Counted from the stretch's first letter, positions 47,000 to 60,727 are shown. The stretch is DNA of 64,000 nt from Monodelphis domestica (GCF_027887165.1 NC_077227.1:439075612-439139611); one strand, 5' to 3'. A program made the numbers and translations. The notes: generated from the letters alone by a model not told the origin.

Positions 47000-47275
47000 T
47001 TTCACAGGCACCAAATCATAGAATTACACTTAAACGTCTGTAAGAAGACTCAAAGGTCATCTAGCCTGACCTTCCACCCAATGTAAGAATGTTTCTATAG
47101 CATCTCTAACAGCCATCTAGCCTTCAGTTGAACACTTCCAGTGATAAGAGCTTCATGAACTTATCAATCAAGCTCTTTCCATGGTTGGGCAGTTTTGATT
47201 AACAGCCTTGCTCTTAAATTCAGCCAAAACCTGTCTCCCTGTAATTGTCCCTCATTTGTTCTAGTTCTTCCCCTT
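47000..47275 (-). repeat. L3/CR1-like LINE, antisense
   Basis: ggtcatctagcctgaccttccaccc through gtaattgtccctcatttgttctag, antisense CR1/L3-type text. Confidence 0.6.
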
Positions 47276-47280
47276 AGAAC

Positions 47281-47478
47281 AGGAATTCTTGACCTTTTTG
47301 GTGACATGAACCATGTTAGCAATCTAGTCAAGTCTGTGAACTCCTCAGAATAATGTTTACATGAGTTTTAAATAGACATATATATATATAAAATTTTTTA
47401 AAAAGTCAATTGTAGTGAAATACTATTAACATATTTTTTAAATAAAAAGTTTACAGACTCTGTATTAAGAACCCTTGC
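47281..47478. mobile_element. hAT-type MITE, same family as 7359-7545
   Basis: About 198 bp from aggaattcttgacctttttgg to gtattaagaacccttgc. Flanks CTTAGAAC (47273-47280) and CTTAGAGA (47479-47486) are a decayed 8-bp duplication. Confidence 0.72.
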
Positions 47479-48237
47479 CTTAGAGAGTTTACTTTCTTCC
47501 ATGAGAGAGTCCATTCCAATCAAAGAAGGATAATAGAGTCTTCCTGTTACAATTTATGGAACTAGGCGAATGTGCCTGACAAGTGATAGATGCTAGAAGT
47601 GATTAAACTTTATTTCTTTTAAGTCACAAGATATTAACAACTAATGCTATGTTTCCTTTAGGAGTGGGTGATAGGAAAAGGAAAACAAGAGTTGAGGGTC
47701 AGTGATTTGAAGAAAGAAGTTTAAAATGATCAGGGAGTGAGTGATTGAAGTAAAGTCTTAAAACATGTCTATGAAAACTCTGGTTTTATGAAATATAAGT
47801 ATTAGACAAAGATTTTAATAATTTAATTTAATATTTTAATCATTCTGGGTTTTTAAAAAACTTTCTCTCCTGATGAAGAAGTGATAAACTAAGGAAGCAG
47901 ACAAGACACATGCATTTTTAGACTTGACCAATTTGGGAATTTATTTTACTTAATATATATGTATATATATATATGTATGTATATGTGCTACAAAGGTGTT
48001 TAAAAAAATTTCCCCCCAGTTAGAACTGAGTTAGAACTTGTAAATTGAGAAAAAATGTGTAACCAAATAAAAATATATAAATGAACTATATCTCTATGTA
48101 CTCTACTTAATAATAATACCAAATGGAATTATATTCATTATATTCATTTACACCTGAGGTTGCTAATATACAACATGGCTTTTAAAGTCTTTAGTAATAA
48201 TATTCCAATAGGGCACATATTAAAGGATATCTGTTTT

Positions 48238-48262
48238 CTCTCTCTCTCTCTCTCTCTCTCTC
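48238..48262. repeat. (CT)n microsatellite
   Basis: Pure CT run of about 12 units next to the left arm of the inverted-repeat pair. Confidence 0.93.
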
Positions 48263-48268
48263 ACTCAG

Positions 48269-49419
48269 AGACTGATGAGATTAAGTTCCTGAAAACCACC
48301 AAAGCTGGAGACCAGGCTTTGAAACAGAGATGACTCCCAACATTATAGAAGGCCAGCTTAAGTAGCCAAATAGGCTAGCTCTCCTGGACAGCCATACATA
48401 TTTATTCATACACATATCTATGTACCTCTCAGTCTGTGTTTTTCTATTTCTCTTTTATCTCCATTTTTCTCTCCTCTTCACCTACTTTCATCTTCTCCTT
48501 AAATACTGCCATGATATAGAACTAAAGTATTATATTTTTATTTGTTACATTTATTTAGTAGAATTATATGCTCCCTGATTTAAAAATTTTCAATGAACAA
48601 GTCAAACATTTTATATTCTCTATACAAAGAAACTAAATTGAGTTGCTTTTTAATTTATATCACACTTGATTGCTTTTCTACTATGAGTTAGGGCTTCTCA
48701 GAAGAAATTCTTGCCTATCCCTGATCTATGTACTACTTTGGGGTTTTCAGAAAATTAAAATACAATAAGGTATACAATCCCAAAATGATCCTGAATGTAA
48801 TTTAACCTTTTATTGCCATTAATAATGACCCTGAGACTGCTATATCCGGAAGTGCCTTCTGAATCCTCAATTATAAATGTATCCTATACACCAAAGACAT
48901 ATGGAAATATTGCTTAAGAGATGACTGCTTAATAGGAGGTGAAATAAAAGAAAATACAAAATGCCTCAAAAATCTTGGTCTAAGACTTTTGGGGAATTCT
49001 ATTTGTGATAGGGAAAGGGACCAAAGATGCAAAATGTCTTTTCCCTATCACATATTTAAAGTGCCATAGATCTTACATAGCATTTCCAAATCTTTGCAAG
49101 AATCTATAACATTCCTTATTTCACATTTACCCTTTTAATGTCTCTGTGCTGAGAAGGATAGGAAAGAATACTTCCCTACTGCCCATCCTAATTTTTATTT
49201 AAACAAAAACTGAAGCTTAGAACATGGTAAGATCTCTACAAATTCTCACACCTTTCTAATGGTAGAGAAAGGTTTCCTGATTTCTGATGCAGCTAAAAAC
49301 TGTCTAGGAGAAGCAGCCTATCTGGCTACTTAAACTGCTCTTCTATAAAGTTGGGATCATCTCTGCTTCAGGGTATGGTCTCCAGCTTTGCGGTCTCAGG
49401 AACTTGATCTCATTAGTCT
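48269..49419. repeat. Fold-back unit: 120-bp inverted repeats around a 0.9-kb centre
   Basis: The left arm 48269-48391 and right arm 49300-49419 are reverse complements at roughly 80% by eye; shared text includes ttcctgaaaacc/ttcctgagaccg, gctggagacca and ttaagtagcca. The AT-rich centre shows no coding frame. It could be a non-autonomous DNA element with long inverted ends or two opposed copies of one repeat. Confidence 0.65.
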
Positions 49420-49858
49420 ACCCAGAAAGCATTCAACTCACAAGAGACACCAAATTGCTAAACCAGAATATCAGTTGATCCAGGGAATGGTTTCTTGGTA
49501 GATGTGACTGAAAGGATGACCAGGGCCTGCTTCCCTTAATGTGGGTAGGCCCATATCATAGACCAAATTTCAGATCAGAAGGTTTTTTTAGTGGGTTAGG
49601 AATTAGAGCACAATAAATTTGATGTTCATAAGGGAAATTTCCATTAAGTTTTGATAGCCTGATAGGCATTTTTTTCCCCTTTTATGTAAAGGAGTTATTT
49701 CTACCTAAAGAATTAATCCTAGTCTTTTAGTATCCAAGCCCTTTCATCCTTCAGTGCTCAAGGCTCACTTTCTCATTAAGGAACTTTCAAGAACCCAGAC
49801 CCTTTCCTCTACCTTATCAACAACCCATTCATGCATCATTTCTTAGGGTAGCCTGTCT

Positions 49859-50462
49859 CATTGAATTTATGTTAATTTTGCCTTGGAAGGTGACATTTTC
49901 CTGACCTTGTTTTTATATTCTGGTGATAGCCTGGTGGATGAGTTGACTAAAACTTCTGGTTCAATCTAGTGGTTTTTTTTGTTTTGTTTTGTTTTTTTCA
50001 ATTTCACCACACCACCTCCCAGGTAATATCTGGTTTATATTAGACTTTGTAGGTAAGTGATTCATTCTTGCCAGAAACAAAAGTATAGAGACTGTCATAT
50101 CTTAAACGTTATCCCTACAGGGGACGATGCAGCAGCCCCCACTCTAGGACACCCAGTTGTCCCTAGATCCTCCCTTGCAAGGTACCTTGATTTAGAAGCT
50201 GCCTTTCTTACATAGCTTGATCGTGTTTATTATTCCTCATTTATTTTTTCTCCTGTAGGCTTTACTACTCAGTATTAGGCTTTTAATTCCTACTAAGTGT
50301 AAGGCAAATGGAAGAGGATAATGTGTACCTAGCATCTATTGGGATACAGGCATAAAAAGGGATACAATCTTAGGGAGCTGATGTGGATCGTCTGGTCACA
50401 GCTTTACTTAAAGGAACCTTAGATGAGGACCCTGAAGGAAAGTTGGTCTTCAACGTCTTTAT
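49859..50462 (+). repeat. Direct-repeat pair, copy 1
   Basis: Shares with 50822-51392 long colinear text such as gattcattcttgccagaaac, tatagagactgtcatatctt and gcataaaaagggatacaatctt. Arms of about 600 bp lie about 960 bp apart. Confidence 0.75.
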
Positions 50463-50821
50463 TTACCTTCCGTAACAGATGGTGTTTGTTCAGAGATGGA
50501 AGGATCCCTTGCAGGTCTGACCTGACGAGAGCTTCACACTCAGCTCCTTGTTCGAGCACAGGGGCAGCAAATAATTAATCTTCTCTCTTAGTAGCTGAAA
50601 CTTTCCTTTACAGAGTTTTCTCAGAGTGTTTTATGGTTCTAGGAACTGGGTCCAGTGCATATTCATGCCCCACCTCCCCATCCATATGTAAAGCCATTTG
50701 GTTGTTTTTTGGTCTTTAAAACTCAGTTATTCCTGCACTGATGTTTCTTTAAGAGACTTCTCCAAGAAAGCTCCATTTATGTTCCCAAGTTCCCGAAATC
50801 TTTCAAAATCTCATGAATACT

Positions 50822-51392
50822 TCATTTATTTTATGTTGATTTTGTCTTGGAGGGTGACTTTTTCCTGACCTTCTTTCCAAATTTGGGAGGAGGGGGGAAA
50901 TTTTATGGTAGCCCCTATGTATGCATTGACTGCAATGACTAGTTCAGGCCAATGTTTTTTCAACTCTACCACAGGCAACGTCTGGTTTATATTAAACTTC
51001 ATAAGTAAATGATTCATTCTTGCCAGAGACAAAAGTATAGAGACTGTCATATCTTAAACATTAACCCTGTATGGGACCAGGCAACAGCCTCACTCCACGG
51101 CATTCAGTGGTCCCCACTGCCCTGTCATATTGCTTGACCAGGGATAAATAATCCCTCATCTGTTTTTTCTTCTTGTAGGCTCTCATATTTGATGCCACAC
51201 TTTAATCTCCACTACATGAATAGAGGAATAAATAGCAAACCGGAGCAAACCCAAGGGGTAATGTGCAGTGAACATCTATTAGTACATAAACACAAAAAGG
51301 GTCACTATCTTGGATAGCTGATGAAGATAGTCAGGTTAATAGCTTTGTTTAAAGGGGACTTCAACGCAAAGTTGATTTTCAGGGACTCCTTA
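50822..51392 (+). repeat. Direct-repeat pair, copy 2
   Basis: Colinear with copy 1 across roughly 570 bp with small indels. The 360-bp spacer between the copies is not duplicated after copy 2. It could be a fossil LTR pair with almost no internal part, two insertions of one repeat, or a local duplication; it is old and broken in any case. Confidence 0.75.
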
Positions 51393-51444
51393 TCAAAGAA
51401 ACTACATTTTTCAGTTGCTGTCTTCTGGGGGTATGGTGGGGAAG

Positions 51445-51620
51445 CAGTATGGTACCTTGCATTGGCATTAGGAGATGTGGGTTGTGGGTATTACTCTAAC
51501 ACTACTCAACTGAATGACCTTGGGCAAATCACTTCTCCTTCCAACACCACCCTGTTCCTTATCTGTAAAATGAAGGGTTCGGTCAGATAAGGTAATCTCT
51601 AGCCAGGAATTCCATTTCTG
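51445..51620 (+). repeat. MIR SINE
   Basis: attactctaacactactcaac, cttgggcaaatcacttctcc, ttatctgtaaaatgaagggttcggtcag. Confidence 0.8.
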
Positions 51621-52599
51621 CCTCCTTCCACCCAGGTTCCCTTGGTTGTGCAACAGAAATAGTCAAGAGGCTCTTTACATAGATGAATAACAGTTTGGAT
51701 AGAGATGTGTTTAGGAGAAGATGTAAAAGGGAAAGTCCTTTCAGCCTGAATGAGGAATTCTTTATTTGGGAGAAATCTGTCCTGTCCTTTTCTCTACATG
51801 CCCTCTGTTGCATACCAGTCAAACCCAGCATAGACCAACACTCTCCACTACCTCCCACAGAGAACACTCAGGTACTACTCTTCTCTTCCTGGTCCTTTCA
51901 AGCCTACCTCCACTCTCATGCCCTTTGCTCATACTAAATTCTTTGGGAACAAAGTGAGGCTCACAGCTTTTTCTTTTGCTAGGGAATAGGTTCTTCAGCT
52001 GCCTCTCCACCAAGTATCTTCTTATAGTCAGCAGAGCATAAATTCAGAAGTGAGCTGTGGCAGAAATATATTCAAGTCCAGCCAACATTATTGTGATTTA
52101 AGCTGATGACTAAAGAATTGTAATGAGCCCAGCACTATTGAATAGTTCTGCCACTTTAATAATCTCACCATAAAAAAAAAAAATCTGAGCTAGTGTGATG
52201 AATGGTACTTAGAACAGCAAGCATCCTGATCTGGTGACAGCCACCCTCTAGACTGCTTGCTGAGATTGGTGGGGGGTTTCTGTGGATAATGGGCATAAGG
52301 TGAGCTGAGATGGGGGGTGAGTGTATCTATGGTTAGAACTAAGTAGCTATCTCTCTTGTTATTACAAGGAATTATTATTTTATACAAGGAAACCCAGTAT
52401 AAATATCAGTGTTGAATAAAAAGAGCATGGTTTCTATAATTTTCATTCTTTATTTGAGTTTATGTGAGTCCCCCAAAACTAAGCACTGCTCCTGCATTTG
52501 GTGCAAGGCAATGTCTGCTTCAGACAGATTTGTTTCCCAAACTTACATGGAATTTGACTTTTGCCTTAATAATATAGTCATGAGAAATCCAACCCAGGA

Positions 52600-53560
52600 A
52601 ACTTTACAACTCTAGTATATTCCTCTCCCATCCTTTGCTCTGATGCAGTAATTTTCAGCACTCACTCCAGAACCTAAAACACAGGTATATTATTCATCTT
52701 TGGCAATACTCTATTCCTCACTAGTCATTCTTCCTTCCATGCTTAGTATAACATCAGGGCTCTAGCCTACAAGCTACCTATGAGTCTACATTTGGTTAAC
52801 CTACCTTATGTGCGCATTTAGTTGATTTTTTTGACTGATTCATACTTCTACTTTAACACTCATCTTTTTCAGAATGGTAGTTCTCTCTTTAGTCATCATC
52901 CCTATAAATTAAGTTTTTCATTTAAAAAAATACCTTGAACTTCCATTAATATCCTTCTCTAGTACCCAGAATGGAAATAGCCTAGGGTCCAGAGAAGATA
53001 TGCCAGCATAATACAGGCTCCTTGAGGGAAAAGCTTCAAATTTAAGTACAATAATGATGATGGGGTGTCTGCTGTCTAAAAGCCAGCCTTGAAAAAGTTG
53101 GAGAGTATCCTCACAAGGATGGTGATAGGGTAATGACTTAAGAGTCTTTTTTGTTTCTTTGTACCAAATACTAGTAAAAACTAGAGTTTAACTTCCAAAG
53201 AGGTGATTGCTTCTTCCCTGATAGTTCTCTTTTGCTGTTTGAGATTGCATCAGAGGATGATTGCTATGATGAGTGAAAGTCAAAAAAGAAGACACACTCA
53301 CAACCACATTTTCAGATACATGTATAGGTAAACTAGACTGGGGCTGGTTTTCAGCAATGATTGATGCTCCATAGGAAAATGGCCCATCTGAATCAGCCCC
53401 CTAACTCTTTCTTACAAAAGCATGACTATCAATGTGTTGGGATACCCATTCACTCAGGAATATAGAAAACAAGTCCCATCTCCTCAGACCAGTGCCTGAG
53501 AAAAAACAAAATCTCACATACATGGAGACATTTGAACCAATCCACTATAGAGTAGTCTTT
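52600..53560. other. No recognisable gene or repeat
   Basis: AT-rich sequence without a convincing family match; the open frames are short and unremarkable. Confidence 0.5.
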
Positions 53561-53779
53561 GGGAAATCATCTCTTGAATGAACATCCTTCATAGAAGCCT
53601 TGCAGAGCTCTCATTATGTAATATTTCCCTGAATAAAGATGGAGAATGGACTATCAGATTGCCAATACCAGAAAGATCCATGGTGCTGGTTTATATGATT
53701 TCATCAGCTGATCTATGGATGTGGCTACAGCTAAATTTCATGGAAGGTTTCATAGGATGTAATGCTAGAACAGACCTTA

Positions 53780-53925
53780 GAAATCATATATTCAAAACCC
53801 ATTATTCTACAATGGAAGAAATTGAGTGGAGGAAAGTGATTTGTTCACAGTCACAGAATATAAACCAGGATTCAAACTCAGATTTTCCCATCTCAAATCC
53901 ATGCTCTTTCCACTACACTTCACTG
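53780..53925 (-). repeat. MIR SINE, antisense
   Basis: ttctacaatggaagaaattgagtgg, gtgatttgttcacagtcacag, aaaccaggattcaaactcag. Confidence 0.7.
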
Positions 53926-54879
53926 TCACCATTGACAGCTTGTTATTCTTCTCTCCAGGGCATGTATATCTACATTGGATTAGCCAAAGTATCCCCTTCC
54001 CCACCCATTTAAGGTAACAAAATTTGCTATTGTCAGTACTAAGGCTTGCATGAATGATGCTCTATGAAATAAAATTTTTATTATGACTAATCATTCCAAG
54101 ATTACAAATCACATTTGATTTACCTGAAACCATTGCTTGGTTACTCTTTGACAGAATGAAAGCATAAATTGATTAAGTTGTGACAAGTTAATATATTGGA
54201 CTATAAATAAAGGGATTAACTGAAGTTTGAAGTAGGGCAAATTCTTAATATCCAGTTAACTTGGGAGACTTTCTTCTCTGCCCTAGGACTTGGATAGGCT
54301 CTAACTATTTTTCTGAAGTTGACTCTGAGGCTGCTTGGGGAAATGTGAAGATGAACTCATATACAAATATCTTTTTAATGGGTTCATATTTCAAGGGAGT
54401 TTATGAGAACAAGAGAACTGAATTTCCAGAATAGAGAAATTTGTTAATCTTATGGATCATCAAAAAGAGTAAGATATAGTCAATAAGACAAAACCAGCTG
54501 TGGACATATGTGTGCATTTGTTTGTGAATGTATAGAAGTGAGTATGTATATGGGACCACATCTGTGTTTTCCTCTGTGTGTACAGGGCTCTTTGTTTTTT
54601 TGGGGGGGATCTGTGTGCAATCTATATTTCTCAGTGCATACATTTGTATATGGATGCCTGCACATTTGTGCACTTAAATACCATTATTTACTGGTAGAGT
54701 ACTTCACAGCTCATACTCAGGTGATAGACTTTAGACCTGGCAAAGGTACACAATTTTCATTTGCTAGCTTGAAGTCTTCCCAGAATATTTCATAGTCAAA
54801 TGCTTTTATTCTTGCAGTTAAAATGATTCCTTTTCTCCAGTTGCTGGTCAACCAGTACAGGTTACCATTTTAAGTGAGT

Positions 54880-55220
54880 CAGCCTTTTATTTTCTTCTGC
54901 AGAAAAGTAAGGCAGAGTTAATGGCAGAGTTGAGATTTGAGTTGGGCCTTGAAGGATGCATAGGATTTGTAAGAATGAAGAGATCTGAGGCAGCGTGGTC
55001 CAGGTGGCCCATGAATGAAGATACCGGAACAGTAAAAATCCATAGTGAATTTGCACAGTGCATGTTTGGGGACTGAGAAATAAGGTTGCTGAGGAAAAGT
55101 GAGTCTAGGTCACTGGGAACCTCAAAAGCCAAGCAATAGTATAGACATGATATTCTAGGACAAGGAATCACTGGAAGCTTTGGAGCTGAGATTTATCCTA
55201 TCTAATCATGGTTACTTTGT
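54880..55220 (-). repeat. L2 LINE, antisense
   Basis: gagttgggccttgaaggatgc, gatctgaggcagcgtggtcc, gaatcactggaagctttgg: typical antisense L2 phrasing. Confidence 0.65.
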
Positions 55221-55959
55221 ATATGTGGGACCCTTCACTTGTGGATGATGAGATTAAGGCAAAATTCTAGAACTTGAATTTGGAGGGGATTGTTAGTATG
55301 GAGTGGATTGGGTTATGAACCATTCATTCCTGAGGTTATGAAAAAGATGGGAAAATTTCTAAATGGAAAGGAGCAGAGATACTTTCTGTTGCCATGTTGC
55401 AAGTTTGCAAGAAACTTTGGGGTCCTTAGCTTGGGAACTTGGATTTCAAAATCTTGTTTCCTGGGCGTTTGAGCCAAGAATACAGAGTTCGAATCCCTCC
55501 TGGATCCCCTGAGCAGTTCTGATAGGCTGATGTTAGTTTGAGGTCTTGAGCCCAGCAAGGGAAGGGGAGAGAGAACCGCACCCTCCAGGTGCTGGGCTTG
55601 GGCAAATGCCAGGGTCCTGTTAAAATATTACGGCTACAATCCATCACCCGACCTTGGCCAGGACCCCTGGGGTGGACACATAGCCATCACTGAACCACAT
55701 GCTAGATTCTCCATCCAAATGTTTATGCTCCAATGTCAAAGAGGAGAAGAGACTTTGGGCTGGAAGTAATTAGCATCTCTTCCCCTCCGTGGGCCCCTTC
55801 TCCTTTAAGGTCACCACCAGGGCTGGTCCATAGCAATGTACTAAAGTCGGCCAAGTTTGTCCTCCGTGGCCTCCCACCTCCTTTTTCTGGGCCTCTCATT
55901 TCTGGCACCCCTCTTTTCCTTCTAGCCCTACCCATTCCCATAGGGTCTCGCTCTTAGCT

Positions 55960-57240
55960 AACCGTCACGTGCAAGCTCCAGACCTGCATTTTTTTTTTCT
56001 CCTGGACATCTCCACCTGGATGTTCTGCCAGCACCTGAAACTCAAAATGTCTGAGTTATCACTTTCCCCTTCTAACCTGATCTTTTCCCTGAGTTCCCTG
56101 TTTTCATCAATGGCACTGCCATTCTGTAGTCACCCAGGCTCCAAACCTCAGAGTCAGTTTCAATTCTTTCTTTTCATTCATCCCCTAATTTTAACAGACA
56201 GGAAATCTAGGCACTTTGATCTTCATGGTTTGTGTTGTTCAATTCCTTACTCTCTGCTCTTGCCACCCCCAACTACCCTACTTCCAATTTGTATCTTTCT
56301 GTTGTAAGTGTTCTAAGCAGTATCCCTACTCCAATCTCTCCCCTCACCAATCCATCCTTCACATATTAATGTATGTAAATGATCACATTAATTCCCCTGC
56401 TCAAAATTCTTTAATAGCTTCCCATTAGCTACAGGATAAAACTCAATTTCCTTAACCTGACATTCAAGGCTCATTTTATTAAGTCCTCAATTCGCATTTT
56501 AAACCTTGGTTGTTATTCCATTTCACACTCGAGCCTAACTGACCTGCTAACTATTTCCCAAATGTTTTCAGTATCTTTTGAAGAGCATGCTTATAATATT
56601 GTCTGGCTGGAAGAATTTATCTTTCCAATGCCGCCTATATAATTCCTATGTCATCCTGAATGGACCAGTTCAAAAAAGTCTTCTCTGCTTCCTCCTAGGC
56701 ACACATGATCTCTATCACAGAAGTAAGTAGCAGGGAAGTAGAATAAGTAGAACCCTAGAATCAGAGACAGGAAATTCTGAGTTCAAATCTAGTCTCAGAT
56801 ATTTATTAGCTATGTGTACCTGGGCAAGTGATCTAACCTCTGTTTCTTCATCTATAGAATAGGGATAATATTAGTTCTTACCTCCCAAGGTTGTATGAGT
56901 ATAGAATGAGGTGTTTATAAAGTGTTTAGTTCAGTGCCTAGTAGAAAGTAGGTATTTATTAAATCCTTGTTAAATCTAAATCTAAAAAAAAAAACTAAAT
57001 TAAAAAAACTGTGTCCTCCTTCCCCAATTTGCAGAGCAAGACTAGAGACTTCTCTCATTACATTTTCACATTCTATCTTGTATTCCAGCTATTAGTATTC
57101 ATGTCGGTAAACTCCATGAAGGCAGAGATCATACTTTATCCTTTTTTGTATCCCCCACAGTGTCTATCATGATGTTCTTTACAGGGCAGAGATTCAATAA
57201 GTGTTTTGTAGATGAATGAATAAATAGATGAATTTAATCC
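55960..57240 (+). repeat. L2 LINE with a MIR inserted
   Basis: L2 from ctggacatctccacctggatg to about 56700 and again about 57010-57240 (ccatgaaggcagagatcatac). A MIR at about 56720-56980 splits it (ctgagttcaaatctagtctc, gggcaagtgatctaacctctg). The open frames here are L2 relics. Confidence 0.75.
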
Positions 57241-58134
57241 TTATATCCCTTGGAAGAAGGAGAGTTATTTCTATTTTAATAGAGGGCTTTGGGAAAGAGA
57301 AGAAAGAGACCAAGGCAAAGGAAAGACGCTACTGATGACATTTTCATCATCTTGATGAAGGAGATTTAGTTGAATGGGGGGGGGGGGGCTCTCTGCTGTC
57401 CCTTCATCCTCTCACATATTTAGATATTTACCCTACCTACATGTAAGACCCTGTTTGGTTACCCAAATGTTAATTATGGTTGTTACAAGAAAGAATCCCA
57501 AGTGGAATCATTGGAGCAATCACTCCCTATTCAACCCATTCCTAGGACTCACTCCTAAGAATAGCCCATCTGTATACTTGTTTCTCCCATTAGAGGGGAG
57601 CTCCAAACCCCACAAGAGGTTGGAAAGTGTTAAATTCTCCATCTGCTGCTTCAGCAGGGGCCTGGCTTGATCAGAAGGTCCCTGTTAACTTCAGAGCATC
57701 AAGGAGAAGACAGAAAGAAGAGAAAAACCACAGAAGGAAATAATTGGAGTCAGCAGTCCTGTCCCCACCCCCTCACAGTTCTTCCGGTCCTTCCTCCATC
57801 TGGGAGCAAGGTGGTTTGAGGGGCTGGCCAGTGTAAACACATCCCCAGGGTAGCCCTGACCCCAAATCATTACCATCTGAAAGTTGGTTGCAGGAAGGGG
57901 GGAGTGTGGGGAGAAGGGGAATGTCAGAGCAGAACAAAACCCTTACAAGAAGAGCCTATGTTAATTGGTTCTATTGTTGGTTGACCTCTTGCCAGTTAAT
58001 AGATCCAGGAGCAGCAGCATTCCCCCACCTCCATTTTGAGAGTCCCTTTTGGCTCATGGTAGTGGGAAGATGAGGGAAGTGGAGAAGGGGAATGGTGTGG
58101 TCACCTATTCCATAGTTTATGCACAGGATGATAA

Positions 58135-58400
58135 CATGGATTCCTGCTACAGTGGCAAGAGCCCGGTTCTCAGAAAACCTAGGCTATAGTCCAGTCTTTG
58201 CCACTAACTCTCCCTATGAGACCAACCATAGACAAGTCACTTTAACCCTCCAAGACTTAGTTTTCTCATCTGGCAAACTGGGATAAGAAGACCCATTCTA
58301 ATCTGCCAACCTCACTGAGTTTTTGTGAGAATTAGATGTGATAATGCATGTAAAATCTCATTAGAAAGTATAAAATGCTCTATGGTTGGAAGCAGCCATT
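58135..58400 (+). repeat. MIR SINE
   Basis: ctatagtccagtctttgccac, catctggcaaactgggataag, tgtgagaattagatgtgataatgc. Confidence 0.8.
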
Positions 58401-58829
58401 ATTGTTTTCTGGACTAACCATCATGCTCAGTGATTGATTATACTGAAGGGGAATCATAGATCCTTATAAATGATCAAGTCAAATACCTTTGTTCCTCTCA
58501 ACTTTTGAATTTTACTGATGACATCCAGAACTCTAAATTCTGGGGACAATGAGGACAATCTCCTGAGATACACATTTATCTTCTATATAAAGAATTTTCA
58601 CCCAGTCCTCTAGGGGCTCCTGCTATAAAGTGACATTTGTAATTCAGGGTTCCAAAGACGTTGGCAGAGTTCTGACATGGCATATTTGGAATTGACTGGG
58701 ACAAAGAATTTCCCAGGACGTGGAAAGAGCTTTATAAATGATACCACTCTATCTTTGCTCCCTTCCTCTCCCCAAACTGATTTTCCTCAGCAGTCCCCTT
58801 ATAATAATGATCACATCATATATACATGC

Positions 58830-59060
58830 ATATAATGTGCTAGTTTTCTTAACCTATTAGTTCACTAGACCCTCACCTCAACATTTGATGTAGGCAGATG
58901 TTAGCATCTATTTTACAAGTGGGGAAACCAAACTTCAGAAAGGTGAGTAGCTTGCCCAAGATTGGTCACATTGTAAATGAGTTAGTGGTAAATATGGGAC
59001 TAGAGCCCAAGTCTTCTGACTCATTGCTCTTTCTATCACACTATGATGCCTCAAGGCATG
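58830..59060 (-). repeat. MIR SINE, antisense
   Basis: tattttacaagtggggaaacc, gtagcttgcccaagattgg, gactagagcccaagtcttctgac. Confidence 0.75.
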
Positions 59061-59149
59061 TGTTTCATACCTACTTAAATTGTAGAGAAAATTCTCATTT
59101 TAATGCCACAAGTGTTTTAATGGAACCATAAATGTCACTAATTTCTAAA

Positions 59150-59430
59150 TTAATTGTCAAGAGAATTATACTTGAACCAAGGACAAACCACTTTGTAACA
59201 ATGCCGAAAGTGTTACTTTGTAGGTATTTCTTTCCATTTGGAAACGGTAACAAATACATTGATAATGACTCTTTGGTGAAGAGGGTTGTTTTTTAAAAAC
59301 ACTCATTACAGTTGCTAAAAGTCACATTCATTACTGTGAAGGTGAAAAACTAATATGTTACTAGCGGCTGGGGATAATAAAGCTGCAGGATTTAATAATG
59401 CACCTGAGGGAGTTGGGGGGAAACAAAGCC
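59150..59430. other. Repeat-free block, possible conserved noncoding element
   Basis: Single-copy-looking sequence with TAAT/ATTA-rich cores (tttaataatgcacctgaggg) between repeats. Conservation cannot be tested here. Confidence 0.25.
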
Positions 59431-59799
59431 CCTCCAAGTCCTGAAATCTGATTTCTTTGGGTCAAGGAACAGACCTGGAATGGGGGAGAAGGGTGGCTAG
59501 AAAGGAAACCTTAATGTAGATCCATTTCCCACCTTCCCACACTCTCCTTATGGCCAAGGGCCAGTCTAATGTAAAACAAGAAGTCAGTGAAGGGTGTCAG
59601 AAGTCCCCTTTCCTCTCCTCTCTGTGTCCTTTCTTTCCCTTTCAGGGCCTGAGCATAACATCTCCCAACTTCTGCTCCTACCTATTGGGAAGAACCTATT
59701 TCAAAACCTTAATAGAGAGAAATTTTGGGTTATCCATTGTAATCAATTATTTATTCTAATGTTAGTTCATTAGTGTGGGCATTTGAGTCAATATATTAC

Positions 59800-60080
59800 A
59801 GGTTGCTTTCAGAAGCATTTATTGGGCACCTCATATTGAACTCAAGAAATGTTTATTAGGCATCCATTGTTTTTAGAGTCCAGTGTTAGGTGTCCACCAG
59901 AGGTGGGAGCAGCAGGGGGAATATAAGAATAAATGAGCCATGGTCCCTGTGCTCAGGGAACTCATAGTCTAGTTGAGGAGATAAGACTAACACACCAGAA
60001 ATAGAGAATAATAAAATAATAATATAATATAATAAAAAGAATAATAAAAGAATAAAAAGGGAATAATAATAATAAAAGAT
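59800..60080 (-). repeat. L2 3' end, antisense, running into an (AATA)n tract
   Basis: gaagcatttattgggcacctc and tgctcagggaactcatagtctag are antisense L2. From about 60001 simple AATAAT units follow. Confidence 0.65.
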
Positions 60081-60727
60081 CACATTCAATACCAAATTGA
60101 TATAGATTTCATATGCGATAGGAGTTTGTTCACTGGACAATTTCATATTTTTTAGTATCTCTATATTGACTCTATCAGTCCTTCATTTGCTTCCCTCTGC
60201 CTGAGATAAAGACAAACACAAAAGATAGTCATTTTATAGATAGAAAATAGGGAAGTAAGGATGGCCATAAGAAAAAGCACAATAGGTAGGTGTCTACATT
60301 TAGTAGATACTAGTACCATTTGAGGGGATCAAGAAACATCCCAAAGTGTACCAGCCACCGTCATTTGTATCCCAATGGTTATTAATTCCTCAAAGTACTT
60401 TCCAAGAGAGGAAAAATCACACATAGAATAGGGATGTTTAAATAATGGGGCCACAAAGGGGAAAGTTCCAAGCATGAACTGCTTCTGGAATGGCAGATTT
60501 GAGTGAGGAATCATGGGAGATGGGGTTGGGGAACATGGAAGAATAAATACCAAGAGTAAGAAGAAATTTCATGCAAGAAGAAGTGAGAGACATCAGAGGC
60601 AAGAGTTACCAACTCCACAACTTCTCATAAGGCTAGTCCTAAATAGAACAACCCAATTGGGATTCAAAGCAATGAATATATGGCCTTGTCCTCTGTGGAC
60701 AGTCAATAATTGTCTTTGTGATGATGG

